Shown here piece after piece: positions 18,216 through 27,323 of a stretch of DNA of 59,715 bases. Each line of letters starts with the position of its first letter. Position 1 is the first letter of the stretch. The notes under the pieces were generated by a model. The model was not told the origin of the DNA, ran no database searches, and worked only from the letters and a program-made list of their open reading frames with translations. Made by a program: the position numbers and the translations under genes. The stretch is from Firmicutes bacterium UBA4845 (GTDB lineage: Bacteria; Bacillota; Clostridia; Tissierellales; Sedimentibacteraceae): NCBI GenBank assembly GCA_002399975.1, contig DHER01000064.1, positions 1 through 59,715 on the forward strand, read 5' to 3'.

Positions 18216-18323
18216 CTAGCATTCTTCATCACATGAGCAGAATAAAATTACCAACAATAAGAAGAAAAACAGTAAGCTTGATCCACTTTCCCCGCCAATT
18301 CTGTTACCTTTGTAAAATCCCAT
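18216..18323 (-). CDS. 35-residue single-pass membrane peptide
   Basis: This is a small gene of 35 codons plus stop. A near-perfect AAGGAGG lies eight bases before the ATG, and a terminator follows the stop by about 10 bases. The product starts MGFYKGNRIGGESG, continues as an 18-residue hydrophobic segment (about residues 16-29, rich in Leu and Phe), and ends in a Cys-rich acidic tail 'CSCDEEC'. The short Gly-rich start with MGF and a single membrane span recalls the small YjcZ-type spore proteins of Bacillaceae, but the tail does not match and I make no family claim. It is transcribed opposite to polA and LysR. Confidence 0.72.
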   Translation of the reverse strand: MGFYKGNRIGGESGSSLLFFFLLLVILFCSCDEEC

Positions 18324-18408
18324 TTTTAAACCTCCTTAAAGTGTGTTTACTTATATTATATGTTCATGTCTTAAGTAAGTTACTGACTTTGAAATAAAAA
18401 AATATCCC

Positions 18409-18437
18409 TTTACCCTGAGAATATTAGTTGTTATAAT
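18409..18437 (+). promoter_or_regulatory. Probable polA promoter
   Basis: TTTACC at 18409-18414, a 17-base spacer and TATAAT at 18432-18437 lie 38 bases before the polA start. Confidence 0.6.
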
Positions 18438-18475
18438 TAACATAATATACAATTCAAGAAATACAAGGAGATGCA

Positions 18476-21190
18476 ATGAACAATAAGATAATGATTTTAG
18501 ACGGTAACAGTTTGCTTTTCAGAGCATTTTATGCAATGCCGCCGTTAAAAACAAAAAAAGGACAGTATACCAATGCGGTATATGGATTTTTAAGTATGCT
18601 GTATAAACTTTTAGATAAATATTCTCCTAGTTACATGTGTGTTGCCTTTGACCCGAAGAAGCCTTCCTTCAGGCATGAACAATATAAAGACTATAAGGCT
18701 ACAAGAGCAAAGGCACCTGACGAATTGGTTGCGCAGTTCCAGCTTATTAGAGATGTTTTGGATGTTCATAATATAAAATATGTCGAAGTTGACGGATTTG
18801 AAGCTGACGATGTGGCGGGCACTTTTGCAAGTGCGGCGGAGAAACAAGGAGCTGAGGTGTATCTTGTTACTAGCGATAAGGACTACTTGCAGCTTATTGA
18901 TGAAAATACAAAAGTAGTATTGACAAAAAAAGGTGTTACAAACACTGAAGAAATGGATGTGCAGTCAATAGACGATATTTATGAAATCAGTCCCGGACAA
19001 TTTGTTGATTTAAAAGCACTTATGGGAGATTCGTCGGACAATATTCCCGGAGTTGGAGGTATAGGGGAGAAAACAGCCCTTAAACTTATTCATGAATACA
19101 AAAGTCTTGATAACATTTATGAAAATATTGAAGGAATCAAAGGTAAATTAAAAGAAAAACTTGAAATGGACAAAATGCAGGCTTATATGAGCCAAGCTTT
19201 GGCCCGTATTGTCAGGGACATTCCTATTGAATTTAATTTGGAAGAGTATAAAGTTCAAGAGCCTGATTTCAAAAAGCTTTCATCCCTGTACGACGAACTT
19301 GAATTTCGTACATTCAAAAAAAGGATTGAAAGGAGTAACAATCAATCTGAAGGCCAAGTGTCTTTATTTGATGGAAATACGGAGGGAAAGAGACAGGCAA
19401 TACCTGAAAACTCTGTAGATATTGAATATGTTGTAAATGAAGGCGATATTAAAAATATAACTGATAATATAAAAAAAAGAGAAAAATTTACAGTTAAATT
19501 CCTGCTTGATTCAGACCGGGCATTGTACAGCCGCAGTTTGGCTGTGGGAATTTCTGACGGTGAAAGCATTTATTATATAGACTTGGATAAGATAGATGAA
19601 AAAATTGTGCTGGATGATTTAAAAAGCATTTTTGAAAGAGAAGATATTAGCGTAATGGGCCACAGTATTAAAAATGAAGCTATATATTTGATGAAAAACA
19701 ATATTGAGCTTAACAATATTTCCTTTGATTCGGAAATAGGAAAATATCTTTTGAATCCCTCCGAGAGGTCTTATTCTATAGATAAAATCGCATATGAATA
19801 TTTGGGGAAAGATATTCCTTCAGAAAATGAAATTTTGGGGACAGGAAAAAAGAGGATGTTATTCAGTGAATTGGGCCTGGAAAAAAGGAAGAAATATTTG
19901 TATAATTATATAAGCACCGTCATAAGTGCGGAGAAGCAAATTACTGATGAAATAGAAAACCTGGGAATGATGGAGCTGTTTCAGAAAATAGAGCTTCCTC
20001 TTGTAGGAGTGCTGGCTTACATGGAATTTGTGGGGTTCAAGGTTGATGTAAATGTCATTGACAACCTGGGGACACATTTTCAGGAAAAAATATCCGATCT
20101 TGAAGAAAAAATATATGATGAAGCAGGAGAAAGTTTCAATATAAATTCTCCGAAGCAGTTATCGGCAATATTGTTTGAAAAGCTCGGCCTTCCTGTAATT
20201 AAGAAGACAAAGACCGGCATATCAACAGATGCGGAAGTTCTTGAAAAACTCATGCCCAAGCATAAAATTGCGGAGCTGTTGGTAGAGTACAGGCAGATGG
20301 TAAAACTTAATTCAACATATGTAGAAGGTTTGAAAAGTGTCATAAGTAAAAAAACCAACAGAGTTCATTCAGTTTTTAACCAAACCATAACTGCTACAGG
20401 AAGAATTTCCAGCACAGAGCCGAATTTGCAGAATATACCTGTAAGGACCCGGGAGGGCAGGGAGCTGAGGAAAGCATTTGTGGCAGATGACGGGTATGTT
20501 CTTTGTGATGCAGATTATTCGCAGATTGAGCTTAGGGTGTTGGCCCATTTGGCAGGTGATCATAATTTAATAGATGCGTTTGAACACAATGAAGATATAC
20601 ATACGAAGACTGCATCCCAGGTTTTTCATGTAAAAATGGAAGATGTTACTCCTGAAATGAGAAGCCGGGCAAAAGCTGTGAATTTTGGAATTGTGTACGG
20701 CATAAGTGATTACGGGTTAAGCAGGGATTTGAGCATCCCAAGGAAAGAAGCTAAAATCTACATTGACAGTTATCTTTCGTATTTCAGCAGCGTTGACAGT
20801 TATATGAAAAACATTGTGGAGCAAGGAAAAAAAGACGGGTATGTAACAACATATTTTGGGAGGAGAAGATATATACCGGAACTTTCTTCGAGAAATTACA
20901 ATATACGTTCTTTCGGAGAAAGAATTGCTTTAAACACTCCTGTCCAGGGGACTGCGGCAGATATTATCAAGGCAGCCATGGTGGGAGTGTACAGAAGATT
21001 AAAAAGAAATAAAATGAAATCGAGGCTTATTTTGCAGATACATGACGAATTGATAATAGAGGCTTATGATCCGGAGCTTGAAGATGTTAAAAAAATTCTG
21101 AAGGAAGAAATGGAAAATGTGGTGGACGATTTTCAAGTTCTGCTTAAATCTGATGTGAATGTAGGAAGCAGTTGGTATGAAGCAAAATAA
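18476..21190 (+). CDS. polA: DNA polymerase I
   Basis: This 904-residue polymerase is used in Okazaki fragment processing and repair. The order is 5'-3' exonuclease (residues 1-~265, with 'VDGFEADDVAGTFA' and 'GDSSDNIPGVGGIGEKTA'), a 3'-5' exonuclease-like domain (~305-480), and polymerase (~520-904). Polymerase motif A is 'CDADYSQIELRVLAHL' near 678, motif B 'RSRAKAVNFGIVYGIS' near 730, and motif C 'LQIHDELIIE' near 855. The middle domain lacks the DxE of active proofreading domains, as in many Firmicutes enzymes, so proofreading is probably absent. AAGGAG precedes the ATG. The last 14 bases overlap coaE. Confidence 0.96.
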   Translation: MNNKIMILDGNSLLFRAFYAMPPLKTKKGQYTNAVYGFLSMLYKLLDKYSPSYMCVAFDPKKPSFRHEQYKDYKATRAKAPDELVAQFQLIRDVLDVHNIKYVEVDGFEADDVAGTFASAAEKQGAEVYLVTSDKDYLQLIDENTKVVLTKKGVTNTEEMDVQSIDDIYEISPGQFVDLKALMGDSSDNIPGVGGIGEKTALKLIHEYKSLDNIYENIEGIKGKLKEKLEMDKMQAYMSQALARIVRDIPIEFNLEEYKVQEPDFKKLSSLYDELEFRTFKKRIERSNNQSEGQVSLFDGNTEGKRQAIPENSVDIEYVVNEGDIKNITDNIKKREKFTVKFLLDSDRALYSRSLAVGISDGESIYYIDLDKIDEKIVLDDLKSIFEREDISVMGHSIKNEAIYLMKNNIELNNISFDSEIGKYLLNPSERSYSIDKIAYEYLGKDIPSENEILGTGKKRMLFSELGLEKRKKYLYNYISTVISAEKQITDEIENLGMMELFQKIELPLVGVLAYMEFVGFKVDVNVIDNLGTHFQEKISDLEEKIYDEAGESFNINSPKQLSAILFEKLGLPVIKKTKTGISTDAEVLEKLMPKHKIAELLVEYRQMVKLNSTYVEGLKSVISKKTNRVHSVFNQTITATGRISSTEPNLQNIPVRTREGRELRKAFVADDGYVLCDADYSQIELRVLAHLAGDHNLIDAFEHNEDIHTKTASQVFHVKMEDVTPEMRSRAKAVNFGIVYGISDYGLSRDLSIPRKEAKIYIDSYLSYFSSVDSYMKNIVEQGKKDGYVTTYFGRRRYIPELSSRNYNIRSFGERIALNTPVQGTAADIIKAAMVGVYRRLKRNKMKSRLILQIHDELIIEAYDPELEDVKKILKEEMENVVDDFQVLLKSDVNVGSSWYEAK

Positions 21191-21809
21191 TGAGAAAAAA
21201 GTGATAGTTATTACCGGAAGTATCGGTACCGGCAAGTCTGCGGCTGTTAATATAATAAAAAACTTGGGATTTCATGTGCTTGATTCAGATAAAATTGTGC
21301 ATGAGGGTTATAATAAGGGTACAGAACTGTATCAAAAGGTAACTGAGCATTTCGGAGAAAAAATACTTAATGAGGACAGAACAATCAACAGACAAAAGCT
21401 TGGTGAAATAGTCTTCAATGACGAAAAATACCTTAATGAGTTGAATGAAATTGTCCACGTTTATGTGATTAATAAGTTGAAGAAGGGTATTGAGGAATGT
21501 GGAGATAAGGTTGTTTTTCTTGATATTCCTTTATTTTTTGAGAGCATGGGACGAGAAATTGAATGTGGGCTGAAGTTCGACGAAGTTTGGCTTATTTACA
21601 CAAGCCTTGAAATTCAAAAAGAAAGACTGGTACAAAGAGCAATAAGTGAAAATAAAAGCCCTAATGATGTTTTAAACATTATACAGAGACAAATGTCTAT
21701 TGATAAGAAGGTATTGATGGCTGATCGGGTTATTGACAACAATGGAACAATTGAGGAACTTGAAGCTAAAATCAAGGAGCTCCTTGAAATAAACCCCTTA
21801 GGCAGGTGA
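21177..21809 (+). CDS. coaE: Dephospho-CoA kinase
   Basis: This 210-residue P-loop kinase phosphorylates the 3'-OH of dephospho-CoA, the last step of coenzyme A synthesis. It has the P-loop 'TGSIGTGKS' (residues ~13-21), 'GFHVLDSDKIVHEGY', and the lid region 'QKERLVQRAIS', as in the family; the length is typical. The start overlaps the end of polA by 14 bases, so the two are translationally coupled, an arrangement common in clostridia. Confidence 0.94.
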   Translation: MKQNNEKKVIVITGSIGTGKSAAVNIIKNLGFHVLDSDKIVHEGYNKGTELYQKVTEHFGEKILNEDRTINRQKLGEIVFNDEKYLNELNEIVHVYVINKLKKGIEECGDKVVFLDIPLFFESMGREIECGLKFDEVWLIYTSLEIQKERLVQRAISENKSPNDVLNIIQRQMSIDKKVLMADRVIDNNGTIEELEAKIKELLEINPLGR

Positions 21810-21813
21810 ATTT

Positions 21814-22434
21814 ATGGCAAAAAGGCGTAGAATATACAAAAAAAGAAGAAAAGTTAATTACGGTAGGTTTTTGATTCTAGTACTACTGGTGGTTGCAGCG
21901 GCATTTATCATATCGATGCTATTCAGGACCCATGAATACATGGATGTGATCGATGAAGTTTTAAAATCTGATATCAGGGAAATATCAGGAACGGTTAACA
22001 GCACTTCCGATATTGATATAAATGTTTATTCCAATGACGGAATCAGATACACTAATCAACATGAAAACATAAAAAAGCTTAACAGTTTTGACAGTGCAAA
22101 TGCCGGTGATTCCGACAAAGCGGACAGTGTAAAAAGATTATTTGAAAATCTTCAGAAATCGAAAAAGGCTTCATTAGTTAATGATCTTCCTTTAAATGAA
22201 AACGGATATTACTGGATTGACGCGGACTTTATTGTTGAAGATAAAAAATTAATTTTTGATGATGAGGAAAAATATGATTTTGACCTGTACTATGATATAG
22301 AAAACAAAAATATATACATTAAGGAAAAATATTTTTCTCAGTTCAGCAAGAAAAATAATAATCAAAAACTTCAGGGATATGAAGCAACAGAAGAATTCGT
22401 AAAATTAATTGAAGAATTGGCTGAAAAGAAATAG
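21814..22434 (+). CDS. Unknown single-pass membrane protein
   Basis: This is a 206-residue protein without a recognised family. It begins with a very basic stretch (MAKRRRIYKKRRK), followed by one hydrophobic segment (residues ~20-38), so the rest should lie outside the membrane. The outer part is hydrophilic and rich in Asp, Asn and Lys, with 'NGYYWIDADFIVEDKKLIFDDEEKYD' as its most ordered-looking stretch. It starts four bases after coaE and ends in a terminator, so it is the third gene of the polA-coaE operon. In other clostridia this place is often taken by a lytic transglycosylase, which this is not. Confidence 0.7.
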   Translation: MAKRRRIYKKRRKVNYGRFLILVLLVVAAAFIISMLFRTHEYMDVIDEVLKSDIREISGTVNSTSDIDINVYSNDGIRYTNQHENIKKLNSFDSANAGDSDKADSVKRLFENLQKSKKASLVNDLPLNENGYYWIDADFIVEDKKLIFDDEEKYDFDLYYDIENKNIYIKEKYFSQFSKKNNNQKLQGYEATEEFVKLIEELAEKK

Positions 22435-22437
22435 AAG

Positions 22438-22465
22438 GAGGAGCGGTTTTTGCTCCTCTTTTTTA
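22438..22465. terminator. Convergent terminator
   Basis: The stem GAGGAGC/GCTCCTC has a seven-base loop and a T-run on the plus strand. It lies between the end of the polA operon and the end of the minus-strand gene at 22471. Confidence 0.88.
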
Positions 22466-22470
22466 AATAT

Positions 22471-22974
22471 CTATTTTACTACTTCATATGTGCCACGGAC
22501 TGTGAATATTGCATAGCTTTCTGTGTAAGCTCCTCTGCTGTCGTCCCTGGGGACAATAAAAAGATTGTTGGGCACAAGGGCCATGCCTGTTACAAAGTCT
22601 TTACCCATAGTAACATTTGACAAGCCTCCAAGTTTACTTCCTATTATATTGGCTTTTCCTCCTCTTAATATGAGCTCTGTTCCACTGCCGCATATTATTT
22701 TTTCACCTGCGTTAAGCTCAACAACTTCTAAGTTAGAAGTGCTGCCTGTAGAATCAGGTGATTCGGAAGTATCACCGCTGAGGTTGTCTACCTTTTGCTT
22801 AATTTCTTTAATATCTTTCAAATTGTATTCATTAATTAAGTCTGTAAGGCGGTCGTTAAGGTAGCTTAACACAACTATCGGGTCGTTTGTATCGCCTGGA
22901 GCGGCGAAGGATGCTGCGGTGAATGAAAATATTAATATTACTGTTATAATCAGGATTTTTTTCAAGTATAACAA
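22471..22974 (-). CDS. Secreted protein of unknown function
   Basis: This 167-residue protein has a clear Sec signal peptide (basic MLYLKK, hydrophobic core, cleavage near 'ASFAAPGD', residues ~23-26). The mature part has a short helical stretch with heptad-like spacing ('YLNDRLTDLINEYNLKDIKEIKQKVDNL') and a Ser/Thr-rich linker. A C-terminal domain of about 85 residues follows ('LNAGEKIICGSGTELILRGGKANI' onward), predicted to be beta-rich. I do not recognise the family. A single gene with its own ribosome binding site (AGGGAG), it shares a terminator with the polA operon. The coiled start suggests oligomer formation at the cell surface; that is inference. Confidence 0.75.
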   Translation of the reverse strand: MLYLKKILIITVILIFSFTAASFAAPGDTNDPIVVLSYLNDRLTDLINEYNLKDIKEIKQKVDNLSGDTSESPDSTGSTSNLEVVELNAGEKIICGSGTELILRGGKANIIGSKLGGLSNVTMGKDFVTGMALVPNNLFIVPRDDSRGAYTESYAIFTVRGTYEVVK

Positions 22975-23167
22975 CTCCCTTTAATATTTTTATGTATAAT
23001 GACATTTTATTATAGATTACCAAAGATTTCAATATAAAAAGATAAAAAGACAATAAAAAGGCAGGAATATGAAAAATATGGAAATTATTAAAATATACTA
23101 ATGCTTTAATTATAATTCAGGTGCCGGCTTTGGGAGATGCTGCGTTGTATAAACCTGTAACAAATGA

Positions 23168-23196
23168 TTGAATTTGACCAATTTAAATGATATAAT
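23168..23196 (+). promoter_or_regulatory. Probable promoter of the surface-polymer operon
   Basis: TTGAAT at 23168-23173, a 17-base spacer and a perfect TATAAT at 23191-23196 lie 36 bases before the first gene of the cluster. Confidence 0.65.
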
Positions 23197-23232
23197 TTCA
23201 AAAGAATAAAAATCTTATGAAGAAGGTAAAAT

Positions 23233-24069
23233 ATGCAGAAATTATGTATGACAGTGAACAAAATGTTTAAACTGCCTGTACATCCTTTTAATTTAAATAA
23301 CGAAGGCAAAAAAACATATGCACAGTGGCAATATGAGAAAGGCATTGATACAATAAAATTTTATTTGAAGTATACGAATATTGATGATATGTTCAAAAAT
23401 AAGACAGTGCTTGATATAGGCTGTGGTGCAGGTGGCAAGACTGTTTATTATGCTTCCAAAGGAGTTAAAAAAATAATAGGGGTAGAAATCCTTGGAAAAT
23501 ACCGGGAAGAAGCAGAGGAACTTGCCAGGAAATACGGGGTGGAAGACAAGTTCGAATTTGTATGTGCAGATGCATCTGAAACGCCATTTGACGAAGGAAC
23601 TTTTGATACAATAATAATGAATGATGCTATGGAGCATGTTGGCCAGCCTGAGAAAGTCCTTGAGGAATGTTACAGGATATTAAAAAATAACGGGAGGCTG
23701 TATTTGAATTTCCCTCCTTACAATCACCCATATGGTGCACATCTCAGTGATGCTATGGGAATGCCGTGGGTTCATGTTTTTTTCAGCGAGAAAACTTTAA
23801 TTGCTACATATAAGGAACTGGTTAAAGACCTGCCAGACGGAAAGGATAGAATCGAATTCAGGATCAGCAAAAGGTCTGATGGGACAGAATATTTTTCCTA
23901 CATAAATAAAATGACAATCAAAAGAGCTGATAAGATATTGAATGACAGTAAATTCCATATTGAATATTATTCTGAGGAGCCATTGAGGAACTTTCTTAAA
24001 TATTCCGCCAGGCTGCCGGTATTAAAGGAATTTTTGGTAAAAATGGTTGTCTGTATTTTACGAAAATAA
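23233..24069 (+). CDS. Class I SAM-dependent methyltransferase
   Basis: This 278-residue methyltransferase has the SAM-binding motif I 'VLDIGCGAGGKTVYYA' near residue 60, motif II-like 'FEFVCADASETPFDEGTFDTI', and post-motif 'NDAMEHVGQPEKVLEECYRILKNNGRLYLNFPP'. It is the Methyltransf_11 type, which acts on small molecules or glycans. It heads a run of genes including DUF5693, csaB and tagA, so a role in modifying a cell-wall sugar or polymer is plausible. The substrate cannot be read from the sequence. Confidence 0.83.
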   Translation: MQKLCMTVNKMFKLPVHPFNLNNEGKKTYAQWQYEKGIDTIKFYLKYTNIDDMFKNKTVLDIGCGAGGKTVYYASKGVKKIIGVEILGKYREEAEELARKYGVEDKFEFVCADASETPFDEGTFDTIIMNDAMEHVGQPEKVLEECYRILKNNGRLYLNFPPYNHPYGAHLSDAMGMPWVHVFFSEKTLIATYKELVKDLPDGKDRIEFRISKRSDGTEYFSYINKMTIKRADKILNDSKFHIEYYSEEPLRNFLKYSARLPVLKEFLVKMVVCILRK

Positions 24070-24123
24070 TTAATGTTAAGCCGGATAAACCGAAATAAAT
24101 TAGCAAAAGAAAAAGGAGAAAAA

Positions 24124-26274
24124 ATGAAATTATCTAAAGTTGAAAAACTGGTGCTTATATTAGTATGTTTTTGTCTGCTTGTGGGAATTTACACCTTATA
24201 TCAAAGAGTTGGAATCGAAAGGCAGTACAAAACTGCGGAAATAATATTAGATTATAATGAAATGAAAAAATTTGCCAACAGCTCTGAAAAGGATTTGGGC
24301 TGGTGGTTTAAGGAGTTTAAGGAATACGGTGCTCAGTCTGCAGCCGTCCAGGAAGAAACAATAAAGCTTTTGATTGAAAGCGGGAAGCCTCTAAGGGCAG
24401 AGATAGTTTCACATCTTATTGAAAACTTTGGCTGGCAGGATGATTATAATGCTGAAATTGTACATATGGTTGAAGAAAACAGAATCGATTCCAATGACGT
24501 TATAGTTACAACTGAAAATAAGGACTTGTATGACTATTTAATTTCCGGGCTTACTGAAAGATATGGAAAGGGATTTTTTGATACATACATATTTGATAAT
24601 GTTTATTACATTGTTTTGAAAGGTACAGATGATGATGTATATTATGGGGAAACAACAAAGGTAATAAATGTTCGCGGCCAAGGTATTTATGAATCCAGGG
24701 AAGTTTTAGATTCAAGGCTTTTGAATATAGGAGTTGGCTATGATGACAAAAAAATCAATTTGATAAAGGATTCCGGCCTTGATGTAATACTGAGACCTAT
24801 TAATTTTCCTTCGTATAATGAAAAATTGACCGATGTTTATAAAGCTGCTAACGAAAGATATGGTTTGGAGCCGAGAATTTACCTGCTTCATGGAAGAGAA
24901 ACATTGGGGTATCCCGAAAATGAAGATGCATTATTAGATTATATAAAAGAAAAAAACATGGCAATAGGACTGGTGGAGAGTGGGAATCAGAGAGAGCATC
25001 TGGAGGCTGATGGCTTGAATGAATTAGTCGAGGATTCCGGATATAGTGCAATCAGGGTTTTTACTATGTGGGACTATGTCAGGCAAAGAAATAAATACTA
25101 TAATTATGAAGGCGCTGAAGAAATTGAGAATACAATGTTCAGAGCTATAACAGAGCGCAACGTGAGGGCTATTTATTTTAAACCTTTCTTTGAAAGTGAA
25201 GATAGTATTAAATATTTGACTGATGCTGCTGAATATGAAAGGACGTTTAAAAACCTTGAAATGAGGTTAAATGAACACAATATACAGCTTGGAAAAGCTG
25301 AAGCCATTAAAGACTTTCATATAGGTTCAAAGAGAATTGCAGTATTAGCATTCGGGATTACATTAGCATCGGTATTTTTATTTATTAAAATGTTTAATAT
25401 TAAAAATAAAAAGGCGGACTACTTGTATATGCTGAGCATTCCTGCTGCCTTTGCGCCTATTGTGGCAAGGAATGTTGCTGAAAAAGGTTTTTCATTTATA
25501 GCCGCTGTTGTGTTTTCAGGGCTGGGAATTTACTTTTTTACGATGCAGATTAAAAAAATATATGAATCGTCCGAAAAGTATTCTAAGTTTAAAATCATTG
25601 TTCGGTCAATTGTTATTTTGTCGGCTTCAGTTGCCATATCTTTGATAGGAGCTGTATTTGTGGATTCCATGCTTGCTGATGTGAAATATTTCCTGGAAAT
25701 GGATATTTTCAGAGGTGTTAAGGCAGCCCAGATTCTTCCTTTTGGTATTTTTGCCATAATGTTTTTGGTTTATTTCATAGATGAAAGCAGTGAAAACTCC
25801 TTCAGAGATGTTGTTAAAACATTAATTAATTTATTAAAAAAGGATATTAAGGTTTATATGGCAATAATTGCAGGAGCAGCAGGTGTAGCTTTTTATATTT
25901 ATATTTCCAGAACAGGCCATGAGACGAATATTCAGCCATCAGCCATAGAAATGATTACAAGGAACTTTATGGAATATGTACTGTTGGCAAGGCCCAGGAC
26001 AAAGGAATTTTTAATAGCATTTCCTGCAATTTTCGGAGCTGTTTATGCAGCTTGTAAGAAATCAAAATTTTTTACGGGGATGTTCATGTTCATTTCTGCT
26101 ATAGGAGCATCTTCAGTAATTAATACATTTTCACATTTAAGAACTCCCGTATATTTGTCGTTGGCAAGGACGGCAATTGCGCTGGGATTTGGAATTGCTG
26201 CAGGTTGTATTGCCATTATTGTAATTGACCTGCTTTGTAAATTATATGTGAGATTACAGGAGAGGCTGAAGTGA
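24124..26274 (+). CDS. DUF5693-type multi-pass membrane protein
   Basis: This 716-residue protein has one N-terminal membrane anchor (residues ~8-25), a large extracytoplasmic domain of about 380 residues, and a C-terminal block of roughly ten hydrophobic segments (from ~400). I place it in DUF5693 from this architecture and from its position directly before csaB, the usual context. The ATG at 24124 behind AAAGGAG is preferred over the ATG at 24073, which lacks a ribosome binding site. The stop overlaps the csaB start by four bases (GTGA). A role in export or assembly of a pyruvylated wall polymer is likely but unproven. Confidence 0.78.
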   Translation: MKLSKVEKLVLILVCFCLLVGIYTLYQRVGIERQYKTAEIILDYNEMKKFANSSEKDLGWWFKEFKEYGAQSAAVQEETIKLLIESGKPLRAEIVSHLIENFGWQDDYNAEIVHMVEENRIDSNDVIVTTENKDLYDYLISGLTERYGKGFFDTYIFDNVYYIVLKGTDDDVYYGETTKVINVRGQGIYESREVLDSRLLNIGVGYDDKKINLIKDSGLDVILRPINFPSYNEKLTDVYKAANERYGLEPRIYLLHGRETLGYPENEDALLDYIKEKNMAIGLVESGNQREHLEADGLNELVEDSGYSAIRVFTMWDYVRQRNKYYNYEGAEEIENTMFRAITERNVRAIYFKPFFESEDSIKYLTDAAEYERTFKNLEMRLNEHNIQLGKAEAIKDFHIGSKRIAVLAFGITLASVFLFIKMFNIKNKKADYLYMLSIPAAFAPIVARNVAEKGFSFIAAVVFSGLGIYFFTMQIKKIYESSEKYSKFKIIVRSIVILSASVAISLIGAVFVDSMLADVKYFLEMDIFRGVKAAQILPFGIFAIMFLVYFIDESSENSFRDVVKTLINLLKKDIKVYMAIIAGAAGVAFYIYISRTGHETNIQPSAIEMITRNFMEYVLLARPRTKEFLIAFPAIFGAVYAACKKSKFFTGMFMFISAIGASSVINTFSHLRTPVYLSLARTAIALGFGIAAGCIAIIVIDLLCKLYVRLQERLK

Positions 26275-27323
26275 AAAAAATATTGTTGGCGGGATATTAC
26301 GGATTTGGTAATTTAGGTGACGAAGCAATATTAGAAATGGCAATAAAGCAAATCCTGGAGATTACGGACAGAAAAAATATTACGGTTTTATCCGGCAATA
26401 AAGAAGCTACAAGAAAAAAATATAAAGTAGATACAATTGACAGATATAATGTGTTTTCAATTGTAAACAGGCTTGTTAAATCAGATGCTGTTGTATTTGG
26501 AGGTGGAAGCCTCCTGCAGGATATTACCAGCAAGAGAAGTATATATTATTATTTGTTCTTAATAAGACTTGCAAAGATAATGAACAATAAGGTTATAATG
26601 CTGAGTCAGGGAATAGGGCCTATCGTCAGTGAAAACAGCATAACGGCTGTAAAGAGAACTTTGAAATTCATCGATTATATAACTGTGAGAGATAAGAATT
26701 CCATGGAATTTCTTGAGAATATAGGAATGGATAAAAATAGAATATTTCTGTCTACAGACCCTGTGATTAACTTAAAAGAAGGGGAAATTCATCCGAAAAA
26801 GAGCAATGATATAAAAAAAGTTTGTTTTTCTTTGAGAAACTGGAAAAATGCCGACGTTAGCAAAAAAATAAGTATAGTTGCTGAAAAACTCATAAGCAGT
26901 AATATTGAATGTTATTTTGTGCCTTTTTATTACAATGAGGATTTGGAGCTTATTAAGCAGGTTGAAAATAAACTGGGAGACAAGGCGGTTTATTACAAGG
27001 AAAGGCTTACTACCGATGAAGCTTTCAACATAATAAGGGGAATGGATGTGCTTGTAGGGGTAAGGCTTCATTCCCTCATATTTGCGGCGGCGGCAAATGT
27101 GCCATTTGCTGCTGTTTCATATGACCACAAGATTGACCACTTTGTGGAAAGTGTAAATATGGACGTGGCATGCAGAATTGATAATATTGATGCTGATCAC
27201 CTTTATGATGTTATCATAGATATAATTTGTAATGAGGCTGAGGAAAAGAGAAAGCTTTCTGAAAGTGTTGCGAATTTGAGAGAGTATACAAAGATTAATT
27301 ATAAAATACTAAAGGAAATATAG
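26271..27323 (+). CDS. csaB: Polysaccharide pyruvyltransferase CsaB
   Basis: This 350-residue pyruvyltransferase adds pyruvate ketal to a secondary cell-wall polysaccharide, creating the anchor for SLH-domain S-layer proteins. Family marks are 'GYYGFGNLGDEAILE' at the N-terminus, 'VVFGGGSLLQDITS' near residue 76, 'VIMLSQGIGPI', and the C-terminal 'VGVRLHSLIFAAAANVPFAAVSYDHK'. Translation starts at a GTG that overlaps the DUF5693 stop, and the next gene starts directly after its stop. It implies an S-layer or related SLH surface proteins in this organism. Confidence 0.92.
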   Translation: MKKILLAGYYGFGNLGDEAILEMAIKQILEITDRKNITVLSGNKEATRKKYKVDTIDRYNVFSIVNRLVKSDAVVFGGGSLLQDITSKRSIYYYLFLIRLAKIMNNKVIMLSQGIGPIVSENSITAVKRTLKFIDYITVRDKNSMEFLENIGMDKNRIFLSTDPVINLKEGEIHPKKSNDIKKVCFSLRNWKNADVSKKISIVAEKLISSNIECYFVPFYYNEDLELIKQVENKLGDKAVYYKERLTTDEAFNIIRGMDVLVGVRLHSLIFAAAANVPFAAVSYDHKIDHFVESVNMDVACRIDNIDADHLYDVIIDIICNEAEEKRKLSESVANLREYTKINYKILKEI

